Notes: generated by a model from the letters alone, not told the origin. DNA of 64,000 nt from Ureibacillus xyleni (GCF_900217795.1 NZ_OBMQ01000003.1:1-64000); one strand, 5' to 3'. Positions 9,401 through 20,267 are shown, numbered from the stretch's first letter. Translations and numbers: made by a program.

Positions 9401-9829
9401 TCAATTTTTTGGATATATTTTTTGTAAAAAAGAAATGGATTGGGTAATTAACGTTTTTAGCACTTCTTCATCTACATCCGCTAACTTGTTAATATACACA
9501 CATGCTTTCCCAGTTGTATGTTTCCCAAACTTCTCTAGTAGCTTTTCTCGTTCAGTATCACCCGTTGCAAAATAAAGGCTTATTTTTGCTTTTCGAGGGG
9601 AAAATCCTACAAGAGGTGCATCACCTTCATGACCTGTTGCATATTTGTAATGGTATGACCCAAAACCAATAATACTAGGACCCCACATTTTCGCCTCAAA
9701 ACCTGAAGTCTCCTCAAAAATTTGCAATAATTTATACGCATCTTCTCGTTTTTTCGGACTATCAACAGATTCAATAAATTCGATGACACTTGCATCGGTT
9801 TCTTTTGTTTTTTGTTCGTACTTTGCCAC
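9401..9829 (-). CDS. DUF1801 (YdhG-like) domain protein
   Basis: This is a 142-aa protein with the DUF1801 pattern: DASVIEFIESVDSPKKREDA, FEAKMWGPSIIGFGSYHYKY, VGFSPRKAKISLYF and KLLEKFGKHTTGKACVYINKL. Function is unknown. The start is GTG 9829 (MAKYEQK), 8 bases after AAAGGAG. The frame is open to 9868 but lacks an SD there. It is probably a single-gene unit. Confidence 0.82.
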   Translation of the reverse strand: MAKYEQKTKETDASVIEFIESVDSPKKREDAYKLLQIFEETSGFEAKMWGPSIIGFGSYHYKYATGHEGDAPLVGFSPRKAKISLYFATGDTEREKLLEKFGKHTTGKACVYINKLADVDEEVLKTLITQSISFLQKIYPKN

Positions 9830-9908
9830 GCTAATTACTCCTTTCATCCTTACATGTTCCTTCGTCAATTACTTTCCATTCACCTTCATGAGGAGCAAAA
9901 TGTTAAGT

Positions 9909-10556
9909 TTAGTATTGATATTTCACCCTAATGGTAGCCTCAATTGTAATCGTTCCTTGTTCTATCGGAGTCGAAACTGTTTCTGCTGACAATGCTACAG
10001 TTTTATACAAAATTGGTCCCCCTTTACTTTCCTCCACAATCTCTATTGGCACTGGTAAATGAGATAATCGTAAAGAGACTGCAAGAGCTTGAGCCTTTTC
10101 GTTCGCGTTTTGAAGTGCTAATTGGAGAGCACCCCTATAATAATTCTCTTCATTTTCAAGTTTAAAAGTAAGTCGAGAAATTGCATTTGCCCCATTTTTT
10201 ATCGCTGTATCAATCACGAGCCCAACTTCAGCTATATTTCGGATTTTAACAGTAATGGCATTAGTGACTTCATAACCTCTAAAAATTTGTTTTCCTTCGA
10301 CAAAATCATAGACCGGAAACACATTGTAAAAGGAGGTTTGTATATCGCTACGATCAATATTTAAAGCTAAAAGTGATTGAATTACTCCATTCATCTTTAC
10401 AGCATTTTGTCTTTGTGCCTCCGTGACATCTTTAGATTCTGTTCTGACTTCAATTTGCAGTTCTGCGTAATCTGGCTTTGTCTCCAACTTCCCATTTCCC
10501 GTAACCGTCATTGTCCTAAATCGATGTGAACCATGATGGGCATTAGAATAATCCAA
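9909..10556 (-). CDS. SIMPL domain protein (DUF541)
   Basis: This protein of about 215 aa has the SIMPL/DUF541 fold (MTVTGNGKLETKPDYAELQIEVRTE near the start). Residues SDIQTSFYNVFPVYDF, FRGYEVTNAITVKI and NANEKAQALAVSL follow the family order. Most relatives are secreted, but no signal peptide is visible here, so it is probably cytoplasmic. Function is unknown. TTG 10556 is preferred because the SD AAAGGTGG overlaps the alternative GTG at 10565. Confidence 0.82.
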   Translation of the reverse strand: MDYSNAHHGSHRFRTMTVTGNGKLETKPDYAELQIEVRTESKDVTEAQRQNAVKMNGVIQSLLALNIDRSDIQTSFYNVFPVYDFVEGKQIFRGYEVTNAITVKIRNIAEVGLVIDTAIKNGANAISRLTFKLENEENYYRGALQLALQNANEKAQALAVSLRLSHLPVPIEIVEESKGGPILYKTVALSAETVSTPIEQGTITIEATIRVKYQY

Positions 10557-10632
10557 TTTTTCCACCTTTCGTTTTGTTCATCTACTAACTATATGCACGA
10601 AAAGTAATATATTTGTCACAGGATTTATTCGA

Positions 10633-13101
10633 TTAATCATCCAAAAAATCATAGGGAGAAACTCCATTCATACCAATCAACGGATGAATATATGGCGCCG
10701 TTTCAACATTTAATATAGGCTCCATTACTTGATCACCAACGAATAATGACTCTTGTTGAACCTCTGTTGAAGAAGTTATGGATACTTCTTTTTCTGTTGT
10801 TTGAACGACTTTTACTTCCTCTTGTTCTGCTTGCATTGGATTAAGGCGCGCTTTTAAACTTGTGAAGCGTTGCAAGTCGTCCGTTTTTGCTAGTCCATTT
10901 GCAAATTCATCGGGGTCCCCACATAAAATTAAAAAGTTCTTGGCACGAGTAATTCCTGTATAAAGAAGGTTTCGTCGTAACATTTTCGAATAACTTCGGA
11001 CAATTGGCATGATTACAGTTTGAAACTCACTGCCTTGTGATTTATGAATAGAGCAACAATAGGCTAATGTAATTTGATTTAAGTCTCCGCGATTGTATGT
11101 GACTTCATTTCCGTCATAAGAAACAACGAGCAAATCTTGTTTCTCGATATTTTCGTTTGCTTTAATAATAGCGATTACTTCACCCATGTCCCCATTAAAT
11201 ATATTGCTTTCGGGTTGGTTGACAAGCTGCAACACTTTATCGCCTATACGGTACACAACATCGCCAAACACTAATTCTTTCCGAGTCCCATCTACATTAG
11301 GATTGACGAGTTCTTGAATTTTTTTATTTAACATATCAATTCCAGCAGGTCCTCTATACATCGGAGCCAATACTTGAATATCGCGTATCGATTGACCTTT
11401 AGAGATTGCACTTTTCACTACTTGCGTAACAACACTTGCAACTTGTTCAGCGGAAGCTTTAATAAAAGAACGGTCTGTTGTCTTCTCTGCAATTGTATTT
11501 GGAATAGTCCCTTTTTTTATTTGATGGGCTAGTTCAATAATTGTAGAACCTTCTGCTTGGCGATAAACATCTTTTAGTTCAACGGTTGGCACTTGCTTAG
11601 ACGATAACAAGTCTTTTAAAACTTGACCTGGACCAACTGGAGGCAATTGATCTTGGTCTCCAACTAAAACAACTTGTACATCTTCCTTTAAACTTTTTAA
11701 CAATTGATGTGCTAACCACGTATCAACCATCGACATTTCATCAATGATAATAAGTCTTCCCTGTACTTCACGATCTGTCTCTTCATCTTTCTCTTGACCA
11801 TTAAACCCTAGTAATCGATGAATCGTCATTGCTGGTAGTTCTGTTGATTCTGCGAGACGTTTGGCAGCTCTTCCGGTTGGTGCAGCAAGTACAATTGGGA
11901 ACGGTTCTTCTTTTTGAGCGTATGTTTTTGGATTTAATGATAGCCCGTGTAACTCCGCATAAGCCTCTACTAACCCGCGTATTACGGTAGTCTTTCCTGT
12001 ACCCGGCCCTCCAGTTAAAATCATTATGGAAGAATTAAGTGCACATTCTATAGCTTCTGCTTGTGTTTCTGCATAAGTAACCTCTAGCCGTTCTTCTACT
12101 TCACCAATTGCTTTCCGGATATCATCTTTCGTAAACCTTTGTTGTTTATCATTTTGTTGAAGTAATTCTATAATTTTCGAAGCAATTCCAATTTCACTAA
12201 AATAAAGGGAAGGTATATAAAGCCGTGTTTCTTCCCCGCAAATTTTACTTTCTTCCTGCATTTCAATAATGGCCGTAGAAATTTTATCGTAAGGGATTTC
12301 TACACGTTGACTTTGTTCAAGCATCGATTTAGCAAGCGGCAATACATGTTCAGCATCAAGGTAAACATGACCATCTGAAAGGGCCGCATTCGTTAAAATA
12401 TGTAAAACTGCCGCTTTGATTCGATCAGGGTGAGCACCTGTAATACCAAGTTTACTGCCTAACTCGTCCGCGCGACCAAACCCTACCCCTTCCACATCTT
12501 CAATTAAACGATATGGATTTTCCGTAAGTAACTGGATAGTGTCTTCTTGATAGGTTTGATAAATTTTCATTGCCAACTGTGGACCAAAACCCCACTCATT
12601 TAGTTGAATCATAATTCTTTCTAGACCTAAATTTTGTTCTAAATTTTGACGAATAAGATCTTTCTTCTCGTCAGATAATCGAGGTACACAATCGAGCGCA
12701 GAAGGGTCTTCCAATATTTTTTTAAGCGTATCAATCCCTAATTTCTGAACAATTGTTTCAGCAGTTTTTCGTCCAACACCTGGAAACAAATCACTCGATA
12801 AGTAGTGGATTATCCCTTGTTCAGTTGCGGGTACCTCTTTCACAAAGGTTTCCACTTGAAATTGCTGCCCGTACTTTGGATGATTTTTTATATTTCCAGT
12901 AAAACGGTATAACTCATCTTCATTTAAAGGTGGAAAGTATCCAACAACAATCATTTCTTTATCATCATATTGTAAATTTGTTTCCTGTATTTTTACTCGA
13001 ACAATTGAGTACATATTCGTTGCATTATGAAAAATAGAAACAATTGGACGGCCAAGTATGAATAACTTATTAACTTCGAATAAATTAAAATTTTCTGCCA
13101 T
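10633..13101 (-). CDS. recD2: ATP-dependent 5'-3' DNA helicase RecD2
   Basis: This is an SF1B helicase of the RecD2 type (B. subtilis YrrC), which acts without RecBC in replication-fork maintenance and repair. The N-terminal OB/helix-hairpin-helix region of about 330 residues includes GVGRKTAETIVQKLG. Walker A GGPGTGKT is at about residue 361, Walker B is IIDEMSMVD, and motif VI-type IHKSQGSEF and YTGITRAK lie near 680-715. The 822-aa length is normal. The non-conserved last 90 residues form a Gln/Glu-rich tail. An AAGGAG SD precedes the ATG. Confidence 0.95.
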   Translation of the reverse strand: MAENFNLFEVNKLFILGRPIVSIFHNATNMYSIVRVKIQETNLQYDDKEMIVVGYFPPLNEDELYRFTGNIKNHPKYGQQFQVETFVKEVPATEQGIIHYLSSDLFPGVGRKTAETIVQKLGIDTLKKILEDPSALDCVPRLSDEKKDLIRQNLEQNLGLERIMIQLNEWGFGPQLAMKIYQTYQEDTIQLLTENPYRLIEDVEGVGFGRADELGSKLGITGAHPDRIKAAVLHILTNAALSDGHVYLDAEHVLPLAKSMLEQSQRVEIPYDKISTAIIEMQEESKICGEETRLYIPSLYFSEIGIASKIIELLQQNDKQQRFTKDDIRKAIGEVEERLEVTYAETQAEAIECALNSSIMILTGGPGTGKTTVIRGLVEAYAELHGLSLNPKTYAQKEEPFPIVLAAPTGRAAKRLAESTELPAMTIHRLLGFNGQEKDEETDREVQGRLIIIDEMSMVDTWLAHQLLKSLKEDVQVVLVGDQDQLPPVGPGQVLKDLLSSKQVPTVELKDVYRQAEGSTIIELAHQIKKGTIPNTIAEKTTDRSFIKASAEQVASVVTQVVKSAISKGQSIRDIQVLAPMYRGPAGIDMLNKKIQELVNPNVDGTRKELVFGDVVYRIGDKVLQLVNQPESNIFNGDMGEVIAIIKANENIEKQDLLVVSYDGNEVTYNRGDLNQITLAYCCSIHKSQGSEFQTVIMPIVRSYSKMLRRNLLYTGITRAKNFLILCGDPDEFANGLAKTDDLQRFTSLKARLNPMQAEQEEVKVVQTTEKEVSITSSTEVQQESLFVGDQVMEPILNVETAPYIHPLIGMNGVSPYDFLDD

Positions 13102-13252
13102 CCTATAAACTCCTTTTCAACCGTTTTTCCTATATTTGATTTTACCATATGTATAAAACACTGTCTTACATAATCGAAACCCTTGGAAACTCGAATTTTT
13201 TTATGTCCAATGATATGATAGTTATAGCGTTTATTGTTAGTAGAAGGGATTC

Positions 13253-14020
13253 GTGATTATAATGGAATTTAGACCTTGCATTGATTTACACGATGGAAAA
13301 GTAAAACAAATTGTGGGCAGCACATTGGGACATGACGACCAAACTGTGGTTGAAAATTTTATTTCTGAAAAAGATTCATCCTATTATGCAAATATGTTTA
13401 AAGAAGATGGTTTAACTGGTGGGCACGTTATAATGCTTGGTGCTGGAAATGAGGATGCAGCATTGCTAGCATTACAAACATACCCAAATGGATTACAAAT
13501 AGGTGGCGGGATCCATGCCGAAAATGCTAGAAAGTACATAGATGCAGGAGCAACCCATGTTATTGTTACATCTTATATTTTCCATGATGGTCAATTAGAT
13601 ATGGAAAGATTACAAAAATTAATAGAGGCAGTTGGGAAAGAACATATCGTCATTGATTTAAGCTGTCGCAAGCGTGATGGAAAATGGTATGTTGTTACAG
13701 ATAAATGGACGAAATTTAGTGATTTTGAAGTAAATGAAAAGTCTATTTCTTACATAGAACAATTTTGCGATGAATTATTAATCCATGCAGTAGATGTTGA
13801 AGGAAAGCGCAGCGGCATGCAAGAGGAATTGGTGCGTGATTTAGCTAACTGGACATCAATTCCGACAACTTATGCGGGTGGAGTTAGGTCATTAGAGGAT
13901 TTAGAAAAATTCGAGAAAATCTCAAATGGGAAACTTCATGTAACAATTGGAAGTGCCCTAGATATTTTCGGTGGGGATCTTCCGTATCAAGAAGTAGTTA
14001 CCTATTGTAAGGGCAAATAA
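13253..14020 (+). CDS. Eukaryotic-type HisA (ProFAR isomerase)
   Basis: This predicted phosphoribosylformimino-AICAR ribotide isomerase (TIM barrel, step 4 of histidine synthesis) is much closer to yeast HIS6 than to bacterial HisA. The segments CIDLHDGKVKQIVG, SSYYANMFKEDGLTGGHVIMLG, QIGGGI, VIDLSCRKRDGKWYV, LIHAVDVEGKRSGM, YAGGVRSLEDL and GSALDIFGG all follow the HIS6 pattern. It stands alone on the plus strand, with no his genes around it. The start could be GTG 13253 (SD only 4 bases away) or ATG 13262. Activity is inferred from the family. Confidence 0.85.
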   Translation: MIIMEFRPCIDLHDGKVKQIVGSTLGHDDQTVVENFISEKDSSYYANMFKEDGLTGGHVIMLGAGNEDAALLALQTYPNGLQIGGGIHAENARKYIDAGATHVIVTSYIFHDGQLDMERLQKLIEAVGKEHIVIDLSCRKRDGKWYVVTDKWTKFSDFEVNEKSISYIEQFCDELLIHAVDVEGKRSGMQEELVRDLANWTSIPTTYAGGVRSLEDLEKFEKISNGKLHVTIGSALDIFGGDLPYQEVVTYCKGK

Positions 14021-14061
14021 AAAGCCAAGGCGTATATACCTTAATATGGTTGTACGCCTTG
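14018..14061 (-). terminator. Terminator after nupC
   Basis: CAAGGCGTA (14026-14034) pairs with TACGCCTTG (14053-14061). On the minus strand a GGCTTTTTATTT tract follows. The stem may also stop plus-strand transcription from the hisA-like gene. Confidence 0.8.
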
Positions 14062-14063
14062 TG

Positions 14064-15275
14064 TTAAAAGAGCATTCCCGCAATAGAGGCACTTAAAAGG
14101 GAGGCTAATGTCCCTGCTATAACTGCCTTTACTGCTAACTTTGCAATTACAGGCCTTCTACTTGGAGCAAGTGAACCCAAGCCCCCAATTAATATTGCCA
14201 TGGAACTTAAATTGGCAAATCCACATAATGCAAAACTGATGATCATTACCGTTTTATCTGACAATGTTGGCATTTCCGGTCCAAAGTTTGAATACGCAAC
14301 AAATTCGTTTAAAATTAATTTTTGACCGATAAAAGACCCCGCTTTAACTGCTTCGTCAAATGGTACTCCAATTGCAAATGCTAACGGTGAGAAAACATAA
14401 CCTAAAAGTAATTCTAATGTTATCCCTTTTAAACCAAAAATTCCAGTTACCCACTTTAATAACCCATTAATTAAAGCAATTAACCCAATGAATGCTAATA
14501 ACATTGCACCTACATTTACCGCAAGTCTCAACCCATCCCCTGCTCCTCGTGCTGCAGCATCAATAACATTAACAGAGTCAGAATCCTTATCCAGAGTAAA
14601 CTTTGAATTATTGACTTTTTCAGTTTCAGGTAATATGATTTTGGCCATTACTAATCCGGCAGGCGCAGCCATGAAACTAGCAGCTAACAAATATTCCAAA
14701 GGCACTCCTAATAATGAATAGCCCACTAACACCGATCCAGAAACCGATGCTAAACCACCCGTCATAACGGCAAATAGTTCTGATTTCGTCATTGTTCCTA
14801 AAAATGGTCTAATAACTAAGGGAGCTTCAGTTTGTCCAACGAAAATATTTGCAGCAGCATTAACTGATTCTGCTTTACTCGTTCCTAAAAGTTTCGAAAG
14901 TCCGCCACCAATAATTCGAATGACAAATTGCATGATTCCTAAATAATACAGAACGGATATCATTGAGGAAAAGAAAATAATAATTGTGAGAACGTGAATA
15001 GCAAAAATAGTCCCCATTGTTTCACTATTTGCCAGTGGACCAAATAAAAAATTAATTCCTTCACTAGCATAAGAAATAAGATTGGAAACTACATTAGAGA
15101 GCTGCTCTAGTTTTTCTCGTCCAAACTCCCATTTTAACACGATTAGAGCAAAAGTAAATTGGACGATTAAGCCCGAAATTACAACTCTCCATTGTATCTT
15201 TTTAAAACTAGATGTAAAGAGCATTGCAATTAACAGAATGACGAGGATTCCGAGTACTCCCCATAAAACATCCAA
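14064..15275 (-). CDS. nupC: Nucleoside:cation symporter NupC (CNT family)
   Basis: This is a concentrative nucleoside transporter of 403 aa with about ten helices. Family signatures include VNAAANIFVGQTEAPLVIRPF, AVMTGGLASVSGSVLVGY, AASFMAAPAGLVMAKI and, near the end, FALCGFANLSSMAILIGGLG. It is likely to import pyrimidine and other nucleosides using the proton or sodium gradient. It is monocistronic. No purine riboswitch was seen in the short upstream region. Confidence 0.92.
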   Translation of the reverse strand: MDVLWGVLGILVILLIAMLFTSSFKKIQWRVVISGLIVQFTFALIVLKWEFGREKLEQLSNVVSNLISYASEGINFLFGPLANSETMGTIFAIHVLTIIIFFSSMISVLYYLGIMQFVIRIIGGGLSKLLGTSKAESVNAAANIFVGQTEAPLVIRPFLGTMTKSELFAVMTGGLASVSGSVLVGYSLLGVPLEYLLAASFMAAPAGLVMAKIILPETEKVNNSKFTLDKDSDSVNVIDAAARGAGDGLRLAVNVGAMLLAFIGLIALINGLLKWVTGIFGLKGITLELLLGYVFSPLAFAIGVPFDEAVKAGSFIGQKLILNEFVAYSNFGPEMPTLSDKTVMIISFALCGFANLSSMAILIGGLGSLAPSRRPVIAKLAVKAVIAGTLASLLSASIAGMLF

Positions 15276-15335
15276 AACGTATCACCTACTTTTCAATCTT
15301 ATTTTCCTTCTATTTCAAACATTCATGCAAAAAAA

Positions 15336-15362
15336 AGAAAAAAGCCGATCATAAAGATCGAC
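15336..15362 (-). terminator. Terminator after the TPR gene
   Basis: GTCGATC / GATCGGC forms a stem around TTTAT, followed by TTTTTTC on the minus strand, directly after the stop codon of the TPR gene. Confidence 0.8.
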
Positions 15363-16022
15363 TTAATTAAAACGTTGGCTCACCATATCGTAAATATATT
15401 TTGCTTGATCAAATTTTGGTTCAATCGTAAAAGCTTCTTTCAAATGGTGCATTGCGGCTTCAGAGTTTTCAGTTGAAACGGCATATAAAACACCTAAATT
15501 ATAGTGTGCATCTGCATTTTTAGGATCTTTTTCTATTACAAAATCAAGCTCATTTTTCGCAATATCAAACATTTCTAACGTACAAAGTAAAATTCCATAA
15601 GAAAGGCGTATTTGTATATCCTCTGGTGCTAGCTCTGCTGCTCGTTGCATGTATGGTAATGCTAACTTTTGTTTCTCATCTCTTTCAAAAGATTTCGCCA
15701 ACATATAATACGCATCAGCACCTTGAATTCCATGCTCAATTGATTTTTGATAAAGTTTTGCCGCCTCTACATACCGTTCAGCATTGTAATATAAATTAGC
15801 TAAACCGTAATACGCAGTAGCTACACGCTCATCAATCGTAATCGCTTTTTGAAAGAATCGTTCTGCTCTTTCGACATCATTCATTGCCGCAAGTAAATTT
15901 CCAAAATTCACATAGCCAATTGCTTCATTTGGATTGTTTTCAATTGCTTCCGTGAAGGCTTTGGCAGCATCTTCATAACGTTTTTCTTGGAATGCTTTAA
16001 TTCCAATTTCATTATAGTTCAT
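15363..16022 (-). CDS. Tetratricopeptide repeat protein (YrrB-like)
   Basis: This 219-aa protein consists almost wholly of TPR units with a period of about 34 residues: EIGIKAFQEKRYEDAAKAFTEAI, AIGYVNFGNLLAAMNDVERAE, ATAYYGLANLYYNAERYVEAAK, and three to four more. It is probably a protein-interaction scaffold. B. subtilis YrrB occupies the same place downstream of mnmA/trmU. I start at ATG 16022, just after a purine-rich GAGGTGAAAGG; the open frame extends to 16055. Confidence 0.85.
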   Translation of the reverse strand: MNYNEIGIKAFQEKRYEDAAKAFTEAIENNPNEAIGYVNFGNLLAAMNDVERAERFFQKAITIDERVATAYYGLANLYYNAERYVEAAKLYQKSIEHGIQGADAYYMLAKSFERDEKQKLALPYMQRAAELAPEDIQIRLSYGILLCTLEMFDIAKNELDFVIEKDPKNADAHYNLGVLYAVSTENSEAAMHHLKEAFTIEPKFDQAKYIYDMVSQRFN

Positions 16023-16071
16023 TAAACCTTTCACCTCAAAATGATAGACGACCAATTTGGCCGCCTATAAA

Positions 16072-17199
<1,128 letters not shown>

Positions 17200-17214
17200 T
17201 CACCTTTTCTAACT

Positions 17215-18357
17215 TTAATTCGTAAGTCTTTGTACAATTTTAGCAGTACGTTTTGCTGCTTTTATAATTAATTCTTCTGTTAAGCCGAGGCCGAAACTAA
17301 AACGAATTGAATTGCGTAGTTCCTCTGCTCCTGATCCAAACATCGCAACTAATACGTGGGATGGATCAATTGAACCTGCAGTACACGCGGATCCACTCGA
17401 AGCATATACTTTTTCCATGTCTAAATTTACTAAGAATGATTCAACATCCATTCCTTTAAAGCTAATATTTAATACGTGCTGTAAAGAATAATCTGGACTA
17501 CCGTTTATATGGTACTTAATATTTTCTTGATCTAAGATTGATAAAAATTCATTACGGTAGTGTTGGTAACTTTCTTGTTTGACCTTCATTTCTTGCTGAG
17601 CAATTTCTACCGCTTTTGCGAACCCAACTGCTGTAGGGACATTTTCTGTACCAGCACGTCTTTTCTTTTCTTGGGAACCACCTAAAAAGAGAGCATTAAG
17701 AGGCGTCCCTGTTCGCTGATATAAGAAGCCAATTCCTTTAGGACCGTTCAATTTATGACTAGATACACTTAATAAATCAACTTTTAATTCGTCTACATTT
17801 AAACGTTCAATTCCAAAAGCTTGAACAGCATCTGAATGAAAAACCGCTTGATGGTCTTGTAGGATTTCACCAATTTCAGCGATTGGTTGGATTGTCCCTA
17901 CTTCGTTATTACCGTACATAATTGTTACAAGAATTGTATCTTCACGTAAAGAATTTTTAAATGTATCGATTGAAATCCGTCCACTTTTATCAACAGGTAA
18001 GTAGGTCACTTCAAAGCCATCTTTTTCAAGTTTTTCACAAGCATTCATTACGGCATGATGCTCGATTTGAGTTGTGATAATATGTTTTCCCTTTGACTTA
18101 AGAGCTTGACTTACGCCGAAAATAGCGGAATTATCGGCTTCGGTACCACCACTTGTAAAAATAATTTCTGTATCTTTTGCCCCAATTGCACGAGCTAAAA
18201 TCGTTCGAGCATCATCTAAAACCTTTCGCGCGTGTCTTCCTGCTGTATGGATGCTTGAAGGGTTTCCATAAACTGTTTCAAAAGCCTTCATCATCTCTTT
18301 TATTACTTCGGGATGCATTGGTGAGGTCGCTGCATGGTCTAGATAAATTGATTCCAT
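17215..18357 (-). CDS. Cysteine desulfurase (IscS/NifS family, YrvO-like)
   Basis: This PLP enzyme releases sulfur from cysteine as a persulfide. The N-terminal YLDHAATSPMHPEV, the PLP-lysine motif SVSSHKLNGPKGIGFLY (around residue 205) and the mobile loop SSGSACTAGS carrying the persulfide Cys (around 328) are intact. The 380-aa length is typical. Placement between cymR and mnmA argues that it feeds tRNA thiolation, as YrvO does, rather than general Fe-S assembly. The start ATG has an AAGGAG SD. Confidence 0.93.
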   Translation of the reverse strand: MESIYLDHAATSPMHPEVIKEMMKAFETVYGNPSSIHTAGRHARKVLDDARTILARAIGAKDTEIIFTSGGTEADNSAIFGVSQALKSKGKHIITTQIEHHAVMNACEKLEKDGFEVTYLPVDKSGRISIDTFKNSLREDTILVTIMYGNNEVGTIQPIAEIGEILQDHQAVFHSDAVQAFGIERLNVDELKVDLLSVSSHKLNGPKGIGFLYQRTGTPLNALFLGGSQEKKRRAGTENVPTAVGFAKAVEIAQQEMKVKQESYQHYRNEFLSILDQENIKYHINGSPDYSLQHVLNISFKGMDVESFLVNLDMEKVYASSGSACTAGSIDPSHVLVAMFGSGAEELRNSIRFSFGLGLTEELIIKAAKRTAKIVQRLTN

Positions 18358-18405
18358 GAAAATATTACTCCTTTAAGTTGAATCGTTTTAATTAGGAAAG
18401 AAAAG

Positions 18406-18825
18406 TTAAATATAAAACATGTAACCATCAACTTCTGATGGATCATTGTATTTTGCTAAATCTTCAATCGTCGTTGTATCAAGGACATTTTTAACTGCAT
18501 CACGAATACGAATCCACAATTGTTGTTGCGGTGCTTCTTCATTTTCGATTCCTTCTACTGGTTGAATTGGCCCTTCTAGAACTTTAATTACATCAGCTGC
18601 TGAAATCTTACTTGGTGGTACTGCTAACAAATAACCTCCATATGCGCCTCGAACACTTTTTACTAACCCAGCAATTCGAAGTGGAGATACTAACTGCTCT
18701 AAATAAGCTTCTGATAAATCTTTTTCCGCTGCAATTTGTCTTAATGGAATAGGCCCTTCTCCGTAATGCTTCGCTAATTCAATCATAATTGTTAGTCCAT
18801 ATCTACCCTTTGTAGAAATTTTCAT
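18406..18825 (-). CDS. cymR: Rrf2-family cysteine metabolism repressor CymR
   Basis: This is a winged-helix regulator of 139 aa. The N-terminus MKISTKGRYGLTIMIELAKHYG and the recognition region LRQIAAEKDLSEAYLEQLV match CymR, the master repressor of cysteine and methionine sulfur genes, which acts with CysK. No Fe-S cysteine cluster is present, as expected for CymR in contrast to IscR. It lies upstream of the desulfurase-mnmA pair and is likely cotranscribed. SD GAGGTG. Confidence 0.92.
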   Translation of the reverse strand: MKISTKGRYGLTIMIELAKHYGEGPIPLRQIAAEKDLSEAYLEQLVSPLRIAGLVKSVRGAYGGYLLAVPPSKISAADVIKVLEGPIQPVEGIENEEAPQQQLWIRIRDAVKNVLDTTTIEDLAKYNDPSEVDGYMFYI

Positions 18826-18863
18826 TATAACACCTCAAGTTTCTTTGTCCATTATTTAGCTTA

Positions 18864-18871
18864 AGTATACC
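18864..18871 (-). promoter_or_regulatory. Extended -10 promoter element upstream of cymR
   Basis: TGGTATACT on the minus strand is a TGN-extended -10 (TATACT, 18864-18869), 39 bp upstream of the cymR start. No strong -35 is seen. Confidence 0.5.
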
Positions 18872-18945
18872 ATAACACCTTTTATTCCACTCGGAAAAGG
18901 GCTAATATTAAATAATAAAAAGTATATTTTTGGAGGATTGCAACA

Positions 18946-20223
18946 ATGCAAAATGAACCGTTAGCATTCCGAATGCGTCCGCGCAACATTAAAGAAGTCA
19001 TTGGACAACAGCACATTATCGGAGAACAAACAACTTTATATAAAATGATTCACAATGGTCATGTTCCTTCAATACTTTTATACGGGGAGCCTGGGATAGG
19101 AAAAACTTCTATTGCCTACGCGATTGCAGGAAGCTCTAACCTACCATTTTTCGCCCTAAACGCTACTCATGCAGGAAAAAAAGATGTAGAACAAATTGTC
19201 ACAGAAGCAAGAATTTCAGGAAAAGTTCTATTATTCCTAGATGAAATTCATCGTTTCAATAAGCTACAACAAGATACGTTGCTTCCTCATGTGGAAAATG
19301 GATCGATTGTGTTAATCGGAGCAACTACTGAAAACCCTTTTCATGATGTGAACCCAGCTATACGCTCCCGTTGTGGAGAAATTCTACAATTGAAACGCCA
19401 CGCACAAGAAGATATCGTCCAACTCATCACCGTAGCATTGCATGATGAAGAAAGAGGACTTGGAAAATATAATATTAAAATTTCTGCTGATCAAATAGAA
19501 AACATCGCATTAGCCTCAAATGGTGATGCAAGAAAAGCTTTAACATTGCTAGAATCAATATATTATGCATCAGATGAAGTTGATGGAGAAACTGTTGTAG
19601 AAGATTCAACGATTGAACACCTTTCAAAAAGGATTGGGGTTTATGGGGATAAAGGAGGGTCCCATTTCTACAATTTACTTTCTGCCTTGCAAAAGTCTGT
19701 ACGTGGAAGTGATGCAAATGCCGCTCTTTATTACTTAGCACATTTACTTGAAAACGGTGATTTGATTGCAGTTTGTAGACGGTTATTAGTTATGGCCTAT
19801 GAAGATATTGGACTAGCCAATCCTTCTGTCGGTGCCCATGTTTATGCTGCTTGTGAATCTGCTAAAACTTTAGGGCTGCCAGAAGCTCGCATTCCTTTAG
19901 CTACTGCAGTAATCGAAATGTGTTTATCACCTAAATCGAATTCTGCCTACTCCGCCCTTGATGCAGCAATTTCTGCAATACACGACGGAAAAACAGGGGA
20001 TATCCCACCCCATTTAAAAGATGCTCATTACGCAGGAGCAAAAACGTTAGGCCATGTTGGTTATAAATATCCCCATGACTATCCAATCGGTACATTTGGC
20101 GGTTGGGTAGATCAGCAATATTTACCTGATAGTGTGAATCTTGAATTTTATAAGCCTGTTATAGCCGGGGAAGAAAAACGGATGGCCGCGATTTATGATA
20201 AATTAAAAACCTTTAAAAAATAA
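18946..20223 (+). CDS. rarA: Replication-associated recombination protein RarA (MgsA)
   Basis: This is an AAA+ ATPase of 425 aa that acts at stalled replication forks with SSB. Walker A is GEPGIGKTS (around residue 48), Walker B is LFLDEIHRFN, and sensor 1 is IGATTENPFHDVNPAIRSR. The C-terminal tetramerisation region is recognisable (YKYPHDYPIGTFGGWVDQQYLP). The ATG has GGAGG upstream. It is transcribed divergently from cymR, as yrvN is in B. subtilis. Confidence 0.95.
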   Translation: MQNEPLAFRMRPRNIKEVIGQQHIIGEQTTLYKMIHNGHVPSILLYGEPGIGKTSIAYAIAGSSNLPFFALNATHAGKKDVEQIVTEARISGKVLLFLDEIHRFNKLQQDTLLPHVENGSIVLIGATTENPFHDVNPAIRSRCGEILQLKRHAQEDIVQLITVALHDEERGLGKYNIKISADQIENIALASNGDARKALTLLESIYYASDEVDGETVVEDSTIEHLSKRIGVYGDKGGSHFYNLLSALQKSVRGSDANAALYYLAHLLENGDLIAVCRRLLVMAYEDIGLANPSVGAHVYAACESAKTLGLPEARIPLATAVIEMCLSPKSNSAYSALDAAISAIHDGKTGDIPPHLKDAHYAGAKTLGHVGYKYPHDYPIGTFGGWVDQQYLPDSVNLEFYKPVIAGEEKRMAAIYDKLKTFKK

Positions 20224-20226
20224 GGG

Positions 20227-20267
20227 AAAACTGGTGAAGAGAAGTTATCACTCTCCACCAGTTTTTT
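20227..20267. terminator. Bidirectional terminator between rarA and the chemoreceptor gene
   Basis: AAAACTGGTGAAGAG pairs with CTCTCCACCAGTTTT, with TTTTTT following on the plus strand and a shorter T-run on the minus strand. Confidence 0.85.
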
